Made by a program: the position numbers and the translations under genes
Origin: Siphonodentalium dalli
Lineage: Eukaryota; Mollusca; Scaphopoda; Gadilida; Siphonodentaliidae
Assembly: GCA_032622095.1 (NCBI GenBank)
Contig: CP136064.1
Location: forward strand, 189,335,794 to 189,399,793
DNA: 64,000 bases
Direction of reading: 5' to 3'
The notes under the pieces: model-generated
Told to the model about the DNA's origin: nothing
The model's database searches: none
Seen by the model: only the letters and a program-made list of their open reading frames with translations
Shown: positions 57,124 through 64,000 of the stretch, piece after piece
Layout of the letters: each line of letters begins with the position of its first letter
Position numbering within the stretch: position 1 is the first letter of the stretch

Positions 57124-57774
57124 TTAAAGATGCATAATCCAATTAAACGCCCCTAAATTACCATCCATCAAAGCTCAGAGATACTAGATAAAAAATTTTT
57201 AAATCTGTTATATATGGCGGCCTCGCAAAAATCAGCTGACTTCCAGAAACAGTTGACATGCGCGCGGACGCCTTTATGAGATGTCACGCAAGGTCACAAC
57301 TCATTGTACTATCAGTGGCAATCGTAAATTACATAAATAATTTCGGAATCTGAGAAGATTAAAAGTAACAAGAATATGGTATGTTGTGATAGTTGATGTG
57401 GGGATACATACATATACTCATTTAAGAATCGGTAATCAGGTTTTATTCATGCAAATAGACATGTTATATGGCACCATGCTGGTTTTAATACAAGTGGGAA
57501 TACTATTTGTTTACATTCGTGATAACATGCATTGGGGAATTCCAATTTGAACTAAGAATCACCATATATGGATCTAATACACCACACTCGCCCATCCACC
57601 AAACTGCCAAGAAAAACCATTATGATAGGATTTTTTCGGCAAATATGATATCGTGATTGGTAATCTTGTGAGTAATTATTGGTAATAAACTATTTTTGAT
57701 AACTAAATCGGCTTTTGGTGAAATTCCATTGTTGTACTGGAGGATATGGGGACAAAAGGATTGTGTACCTTTAA
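57124..57774. mobile_element. ~650-bp TTAA-bounded element with short inverted ends
   Basis: TTAAAGATGCATAATCC at the left resembles the inverse of GGATTGTGTACCTTTAA at the right, and both edges are TTAA. The ends resemble those of the MITE 7627-7904 (TTAAAGGTACTCAATCC), as does CCCCTAAATTACCAT inside. No coding region was recognised. GTTTACATTCG and similar AT-rich filler occupy the centre. Confidence 0.6.
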
Positions 57775-57925
57775 TTTGATTATTATAGGCCTAAGACTGG
57801 GTCTAATGTACAATATATTCAATGAGTTTCAATTTTAATACACCAGAGTTCCATCCAGGGAATCAGAGCACAGATGTGTGACAAAGATCCATGACACCTG
57901 TCAATCACAGGACAATCATGAAAAA

Positions 57926-58075
57926 TTCCATGCTGATGACATCACCCCGGGTGGCTGGAACTTCTGGCAGCTGTCAATCAACCAAAAATCACCTGTTGAT
58001 GCTGGATGATGTCATCAAACAGGTGGCTGACTACTGAAACTTGCATGATGATGTCATCACACCTGTGCCTGACAC
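57926..58075 (+). repeat. Three diverged units with TGATGTCATCA cores
   Basis: GCTGATGACATCACCCC (57932), GGATGATGTCATCAAACAGG (58003) and ATGATGATGTCATCACACCT (58047) each lead into a GGTGGCTG- or GTGCCTG-like tail. The core is close to the ATF/CREB palindrome. Confidence 0.6.
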
Positions 58076-58465
58076 TGAAATTAACATGATGTTGGTATCT
58101 GGCACCCCTTAATCAACTGAAACTCACAAGACACCAGGTGTTCTATGTCTGACATTTGCAGCCAAAAAAGAAAGTTGTCAGGGGTCCGGATGTCTCAAAG
58201 TCACAACTCCCACAGAAAAATCATTTGATCCAAAATCTTGAAAATAATATTTTTTGTACCGGTAGTTATGACTCACTGTATAAATACAGAATCCACATAT
58301 GGCATCTACTAGCCTGTTCAACTTTTCCTCCATCACCGTCCTCTCACATTAGTTGGTCCTATTGATTTAGCTATGTTGGTAGAACAAACTAGTGTTAAGA
58401 AGACTTCTCTAAATTTACATTTTTAAGTTCTTTGGTAAATCACAAGCATTCAAGATCATGCTATT

Positions 58466-58805
58466 ACCTTGCCCAGATACATGAATAAGGTGAACATCAA
58501 TTTGTCTGGTTCACAATCTTTGTTTATCGGGATTAGAAGAAACTCTGCCATTGCTGGCCATCTTAACCCATTCTATACTGAATGGATTCTCCCAATCAAT
58601 TATAAAAGTATACATTGGAACGGTCTATTATTCGTCTGGAATACTGTTCAGGAATCATAAGCAGACGACAGACAACAAAAGTACAGAAGGAGTCCTAATT
58701 ATTGGAGGGAAATGTTCAAATACTAATTCAACAAATGATTATGACCTATTCATCAATGAATATTTAGTATAGAAAGGGTTAAGTTATCCACCATGCACCT
58801 TACCA
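58466..58805 (-). mobile_element. SINE copy split by a piggyBac-like MITE
   Basis: The left part 58466-58562 (CTTGCCCAGATACATGAATA ... CTGCCATTGCTGGCC) and right part 58783-58805 (CCACCATGCACCTTACCAAC) are consecutive in the SINE at 39313-39494. They are separated by the element 58563-58782. Confidence 0.7.
58563..58782. mobile_element. piggyBac-like MITE, subfamily c, complete (220 bp)
   Basis: TTAACCCATTCTATACTGAA to TTTAGTATAGAAAGGGTTAA, TTAA on both sides. It contains ATAAGCAGACGACAGACAAC and a short version of the family palindrome. It is inserted in a SINE. Confidence 0.88.
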
Positions 58806-59439
58806 ACATGGCAACTGGGGGAGGGGTTGACTATACTAGTGAAACCTGGGGGAGAGAGAGAGAGGGCCTCTGCTGTTCTGCTACCAAGTGCAACATCCAT
58901 GTAATCAGTTTTAAGGGAGTCAATTGTCACCCTCACAACATTGTTCTCAAGGGAAGACAGAAACCAACCCAAGTTTCGCTCTATACACAATGTACTCAGC
59001 TTCTAAGTTCAATATCAGAAATTACAAATAATAAATCGACGAAAAGAAAACCTTCGATCATCATGGCATCCATTGTGTTGGAATATAAGTTTACTGGGAA
59101 TATATCATGATCTCGGGATAGAGGGTAATCCCCCGGGTGTCATGAGATCAGACGCGCCATTCTTACCCACAATTCCTGCTTGCGTCAATAGGGATCAATC
59201 AACAAGAGAGATGCAATATCATCCGTTCAAAAGTCGAGTTTGGATTGTCTGATTGGCATGCGCTAGATTGATTTCCAATGGATATATTAACCTTTTCGTA
59301 TAAAGACGAATATCAATCATAAGTTAAAGCGGCTATTCTCAGAAGAATTTTTCAAGGTTATTTGCTCGAGATACATGTATAAAATACACTAGTATGAAAT
59401 ATCACTGAGATTTAACATTTAATTGCATTCCTAACAGAT
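58806..59439. other. Intron sequence without recognised feature
   Basis: Includes a short GA run (58853-58863). 59285-59400 is similar to 59930-60090 (ACCTTTTCGTATAAA, TTCAAGGTTAT, ACATGTATAAAA). Confidence 0.45.
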
Positions 59440-59635
59440 TCTCTCATTCAGCTATAAAATACTACATTGTATTATTCTATTCCTCATTTATTGGAATGTT
59501 CCGAAAATATAAGCAGACATGAGACAGAGAAATACACTAAGGATTCATTTGTAGTGATGTTCAGCTGATAAGTACAAGAAACAGCTTAAACAAATGAATC
59601 AATGGGGAATCAGCGAGCATTCAGTTAATAAAGAG
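59440..59635. mobile_element. piggyBac-like MITE subfamily c, decayed
   Basis: CTCATTCAGCTATAAAATAC, ATAAGCAGACATGAGACAGA and AAGGATTCATTTGTAGTGAT are family blocks. Ends at AATAAAGAG before the TTAA of the next element. Confidence 0.6.
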
Positions 59636-59895
59636 TTAACCATTCCATGACTGGAGCTTCCTGAAATTTAGCAAAAAACCTGTGCCAATGCATTCTCTTA
59701 TATATGACAGTATCCCATAGGGAGCCTCGCATATATAAGAGAATGCATTGGCCTAACAATATTTACCTTGTAAACAAGTGCATTCTCTTATATATGCGAG
59801 GCTCCCTATGGGAGATTCGCAAACATATTAAGAGAATGCACTGACATAGAATCTTCAATGCAGCACCAGCGCGGCTCCCATCATGAAAGGGTTAA
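59636..59895. mobile_element. piggyBac-like MITE, subfamily b, complete (260 bp)
   Basis: TTAACCATTCCATGACTGGA to CATCATGAAAGGGTTAA, TTAA on both edges. It has two hairpins with loops ATCCCATAGGGAGCC and GGCTCCCTATGGGAGAT. This is the best intact member of subfamily b. Confidence 0.88.
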
Positions 59896-59977
59896 TATAT
59901 GTTATTTACACCAAAGGATTAATAAAGGGTTAATAACCTTTCGTATAAATATGGAATATTAATAATAAGTTATAGTA

Positions 59978-60047
59978 AGTAGCTATTATCGGGAAATAGT
60001 AAGTAGCTATTATCGGGAAATAGTAAGTAGCTATTATCGGGAAATTG
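59978..60047 (+). repeat. 24-bp minisatellite, three units
   Basis: AGTAAGTAGCTATTATCGGG plus AAAT repeats three times without change, within a block similar to 59285-59400, which has only one diverged unit. Confidence 0.9.
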
Positions 60048-60310
60048 TTCAAGGTTATACACTAGATAACACATGTATAAAAACTCAAACATCTACAAGT
60101 TTTAACCCATCGATTCCTGAATGGACTCTCCCTGCAGGTCAGAACTAATCAAATTAACGACATTCAAAGCCATTTCTCAACAATGTTCAAGGTTTATCAA
60201 GGCCCTCAATGCCAAAATTCAAGGCTTTTCAAGGATAATTCTTGGCATTTTTTTTCAAGACTCTGAATTAACTGTTTCATCATTGAACATACAGATATAG
60301 AGAATATCCT

Positions 60311-60416
60311 CATAGTGTAGCTGAATAAAGAATTTATTTTTGCAAGCATGTGGGTAACATAGATGCCCATATAGGCATATACGAGCAAAAATAAATTGTT
60401 TAGTCAGCTACACTAT
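60311..60416. repeat. Hairpin with ~35-bp stem
   Basis: CATAGTGTAGCTGA and AATTTATTTTTGC on the left pair with GCAAAAATAAATT and GTCAGCTACACTATG on the right. The 35-nt loop itself holds GCCCATATAGGC. It is isolated, with no relative in the window. Confidence 0.75.
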
Positions 60417-62119
60417 GTGGATGTTCTGTTTATCCACTGAACAAATTCAAATGTATTTTGTGATCCGAAATGTGCTCCTGCTCAGAACCATATGGGTACC
60501 TTTATTGCACACATGATAAATTTATCTGTCACATTTCACATTATATATATACAAGTTTTTCTTTATCAAATTGAGCTAAAAACTGCTTGATACCCATTGG
60601 GTGAAATTACATAATATCATCTAATCTACTTTACAATTTACACAGGGATATATTAGAAACCTTTTGTTTTGCACACTAAGGATCATCAATACTTATCATA
60701 TGAACATTGGTGGTAAAACCACGAGAAAAACTAAATTAAAATAAGAAGAAAAAAAATTTAAACATCAAGTTTAGCATCGGCAGTTATTTTAGGGTCGGTC
60801 GATATGCGGAAACAGACAACTTGTTCTGTTGGCCTAAATTAGGGCTGGTTACAGGTACAAAAGAATTTCATCTTGTCATATTAAAATTTTCAGTAGGTTA
60901 TAACCTGTCAATGACCATGACATGACAGGCCTGTTATTTCAAGGTTTGCACCAGCGAGTATCCAGCTAAAATAGCTCAGAAGAGATCTTCATTACTATAT
61001 AAATGACCTGCCATGAGCGACCACCTGTCAAACGTGGTCGTTGATTTGTGGCAAAAAAATGACCAAATTTACCTGTTATGAACGACCAACAGACATGCAA
61101 AATAAGTCTTTAACCAGTGCTTTTCCGATATTAACACCCATTGTGAGCCCCAGATGCTTCAGCAGGATGCATTTCTTTGAATAAAATTATTGGCAATCAT
61201 GCAGTGCTTCATCACAGACTATGATTTGGGGATTCTCCATACATGTGACTAAGCAGAATTCCCAGCAGGGGAGATATAACATTGGTTCATTTTAATCCAA
61301 AAGTAGTATTTGGGAACGTGGATTATAAAAACGTCATCACTCTTATTATTTTTGACGTGAATGTTGACAATGTGTTTGACCTAACTAATGTATGATGAAA
61401 TACAAAAAATATCCTATATTCCATAGTAACATAAAATTGAGACTCTGCTTGGCTGTACTGTTGTTTTAACGGTAGGCCTATCATTAATCCAGTCACTGCC
61501 TCATTGTGGCGAATCATGAAAACGCTTAGGGCAAAGTGTCAAACTTACTCAACGCAGGGATTTAATGTCTGCACCCGAAGCGTACAGCATAAAGGAACCT
61601 TTGTTTAATAAATACACCAGTTCACGTCCACCCGCTATGTCTCATTGAAAGAACGACAACACGCTGACAATGCATGATTTCCAAGTTTTTATAATGCTCA
61701 TTCCCGGGCTTCATATTAAATTAAAATCATTCCATGTGACATCATCAAGTACTAGTAGAAGTTTGCAGACACTAAGCAATGACGCAACAATAGAAACATC
61801 AAAGAGATATTCCAAAGTCACTAAATGGAGGTCAATCGTGCACGTGTCCAGAATCATTACAGGTCAGGTCAAGGACACCCAATGTTTATGAATTTTCTGC
61901 TGTTTGCAATTTTATTCTAAGATACTAATACATCCAAAATAATATAATAATATGTGAGACAGGGAATGAAACAAGAGGTACGCTGTCGTGTGGCATTTGC
62001 CCCCGACCGTAGCAATTCGGATTAAGCATGGACGAAACTGCGGATATCCGAGGAGGTCTATATGACCATTCCAAAATAAGTTTGTACAGAAATGTTGACT
62101 AAAAACCCCAAAACAAGCG
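60417..62119. other. Intron sequence without recognised feature
   Basis: AT-rich; the short frames at 61323 and 61670 show no recognisable domain. Confidence 0.5.
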
Positions 62120-62515
62120 AACCGGAAACCCAAAAACAAGCGAAAATTCAAATTTTCTAAGTTGAAAAAAGGGCCATAACTCTGGCAAAAATCATCAGAT
62201 CATACCCAAATTTGCACTTGACATGTATTTTCATATAACTGATCCACAAAAATACGGGATTTGCAATCGTACCACCAAAGCTCACGTTATCATCTGGAAA
62301 CCAAAAAAACAAGAGAAAAATTGATTTTTCTAAGTAAAAAAAGGGCCATAACTCTGGTGAAAATGGGTGGTCGAAACCCACGCTATGCATGTAGCTGTTC
62401 CCCCATGCTGCTCTATCACCATACCAAATATCAGCTAAATTTGCCCAGCGGTTGCTGAACAATAATGCAAAATGTTTGTATGGACGTACAGACTTCAAGT
62501 CGGGGGCATATAAAT
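62120..62515 (+). repeat. Pearl-like element, two units
   Basis: GGGCCATAACTCTGG recurs at 62171 and 62342 (171 bp apart), with CGTTATCATCTGGAAACCAA between, matching units of the 3545-4905 array. The end is a short GGACGTACAGAC and CGGGGGCATA without a full hairpin. Confidence 0.7.
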
Positions 62516-63008
62516 AAAGACATGCAGTGACGACTGTTGTACGTTTATTCCCTTTTTATCAAGTTATCATGTTGGGAGTTGATTTGCGCCCCCGCAATCT
62601 GTCTCGTTCTTCCTTCTGTCACGACTCACGTGCCTGATGTGTTCTCTGATCGGTTGTTCTACTGCATTATTTAACATGCATTTACCTGTATAAATCTCTT
62701 TTTTGTTTTTTCACTAATATTAATTTAAAGTATACTTTATTGAAAAAAGATTAAACATATAATTTCAATCATTTTCAACTAGTTTGTGTATAAAAATAAT
62801 TCACTTGCTCAGACACTGATGATAGATGTCAGTTCAGTCGAAATTGGAACAAACCTGTCGTCGGCGACCAGCTGTCATTAACGACCATTTTGTGTTGGCA
62901 AAATAGGTGGTCTCTCATAGCAGGTTTCATTGTATTAGGAATCTGTTATCAGAATCCAGATGACTTCAATTCAAGTTAAAACCACCAAATAGGTGAATGT
63001 ATACTTAC
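62516..63008. other. Intron sequence next to a DLG exon
   Basis: AT-rich, no repeat recognised. Confidence 0.5.
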
Positions 63009-63056
63009 TCTTTCCAAGATAATTTCTTCGTAAATCCACTCCTCATCTCCATTTAG
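63009..63056 (-). CDS. dlg1: Discs large (DLG) exon: lead-in to PDZ1
   Basis: This 48-base minus-strand exon encodes 16 residues, LNGDEEWIYEEIILER. It matches the stretch just before PDZ1 in DLG proteins, where YEEITLERG is nearly invariant. The acceptor is a T-rich tract ending AATTTTAG and the donor is GTAAGT. It is in phase 0 at both ends and joins directly to the exon at 47153-47277 (ILER then GNAGLGF). The exon is short, as expected for the modular MAGUK exon pattern. Upstream exons (L27 or alternative starts) should lie beyond 64000; none is visible in the remaining 0.9 kb. Confidence 0.93.
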
Positions 63057-64000
63057 CTAAAATTAAAAAAAAAAGTAGAACATTTATACAATATATCAAC
63101 ACGAAGTATACCACAATTTTACTTGAAGCCATATGGTGGTTTGCGATCCAAAATATACAAAATAATATTAGCTTTTTAATTTTTCCCAGTATCGAAAAGG
63201 GTTGATAAATACTTGAATACCTTTCTAGTTTCTATGGGCATAATATGTCACAGAGAGACGAATTGAAGTCGCAGGTAATACAACTTTTAACATGGTTTTT
63301 GGGTCCCAAACCAACAGCAGCCATATGTAGGCAAGGAACATAAAATAGGGTTTGTGTTAGTCTATTCCTGATATATTTGTGCACACTTCAGCGACAGATG
63401 CTGGTAAATCGAAAACTAAAGTTAGCAGCTCTCGGCCAATCAAAATGCCTGTTTAGCAACAAATATTGGACTTGAATTACAATGTCATATACTACAGTCA
63501 ATGGAGCAATAAGGAATGTGGAAAGTTTAAATGTTTAAGTAAAGCCAGAGGTCAAACTGTGGAGCCAATGAAGTTTGGGATCAATTGGATGAAAAATGTT
63601 AGCTGGAAGGTATGCCCAAGGATTTAGTGATGCATTGGTAAAATCCAAGATGACTGCTGGCAGCCATGTTTTTCATCAAAACTGTTACAAATTTGATAGA
63701 TCCCATCTAGAAGTGATCCTAAACATGCTGGTCAATTTGAAAAACATTTCTCTAAATGGGGGGGGGGGGGGGGGGTGCGCTGATGGATTCAAATGTAAAA
63801 TCCAGATGACAGCTGGTTTAAAAAAAAACAATTTGGAAATATTTGATGTTCCCATTAATAGCCCTTATATTTTCTAAGTGTACTTTCATTGTAAGTGTAG
63901 TTCAGGTATACACTTATAGTACACTTGTAGCTTTTGTTTTTTTAATTCAGTACACTTGTACCACACTCACTTTTTTCGAAATGTACACTTATTTCGTAAG
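63057..64000. other. Intron upstream of the first visible DLG exon
   Basis: Carries a fragment of the A-type pearl unit (AAGGATTTAGTGATGC ... AAAATCCAAGATGACTGCTGGC, 63616-63670). It also has a G17 run near 63757-63774 and repeated GTACACTT motifs from 63880 to the end. No exon was found. Confidence 0.6.

Larger units (their letters stand above)
47278..63008 (-). other. DLG intron between the lead-in exon and PDZ1 exon
   Basis: About 15.7 kb between the GTAAGT donor next to 63009 and the TTTTTAG acceptor next to 47277. No other exon was recognised in it on either strand. It contains hAT-like and piggyBac-like MITEs, two SINE copies, a pearl-like array and long stretches of plain AT-rich sequence, listed separately. 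Confidence 0.85.

Noticed and set aside
1-64000. CRISPR-like regularly spaced repeats
   Set aside because: All arrays have long diverged units (about 60-282 bp) without short repeats and unique spacers, and the host is an animal.

Overview
This window looks like intronic DNA from an invertebrate animal, most likely a bivalve mollusc or another lophotrochozoan. The DNA is AT-rich, has no dense open reading frames and is packed with short repeats. Several repeats combine ~160-175 bp tandem units, an ACGG/ACAG-type microsatellite and a short terminal hairpin, the build known from 'pearl'-type elements of bivalves. The species call is inference; a metazoan host is certain.

Only one host gene is supported. 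It is a discs-large (DLG1-4 class) MAGUK scaffold gene on the minus strand, seen as four small exons at 63009-63056, 47153-47277, 1670-1772 and 1074-1140. All have GT-AG borders and compatible phases (0, 0/2, 2/0, 0/1). Together they encode the lead-in to PDZ1, the whole of PDZ1 with its GLGF loop and the class-I histidine, the PDZ1-PDZ2 linker and the first strand of PDZ2. Introns are about 15.7 kb, 45.4 kb and 0.53 kb. Earlier exons lie above 64000 and later ones below 1, so everything else is intron of this gene.

The introns hold several families of non-autonomous elements. (1) A palindromic Tc1/mariner-type MITE with TA target sites, 13 copies or fragments, 12 of them below 26 kb. (2) A multi-hairpin hAT-like MITE starting CAAGCC and ending GGCTTG with 8-bp target duplications, between 13.5 and 15.1 kb and between 37.5 and 51.4 kb, with an 898-bp relative at 41198-42095. 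(3) piggyBac-like MITEs with TTAA target sites in three subfamilies, two with large hairpins. (4) Other TTAA-bounded elements. (5) Pearl-like tandem-array elements at 1-480, 3545-4905, 8440-9655, 44210-45499, 54590-55340 and 62120-62515, with a reversed relative at 43615-44190. (6) A 3.9-kb element with 714-bp terminal inverted repeats (29439-33347). (7) A 2.85-kb element with short terminal repeats (26533-29383). (8) A tRNA-derived SINE on the minus strand.

The most useful evidence is internal. Two pairs of repeat copies give occupied and empty versions of the same site, fixing the ends and target sites of the piggyBac-like element (52635-53033 against 55951) and the TA-target MITE (24862-25074 against 47.07 kb). 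Other points of interest are compensatory changes in the piggyBac-like hairpins, perfect 8-bp duplications around the 898-bp element, and a cluster of seven TTACCCGCA-type motifs upstream of a CCAAT/TATA arrangement and a hammerhead-like core near 36.0 kb. I found no convincing nested protein gene, CRISPR array or rRNA, and no intact tRNA.
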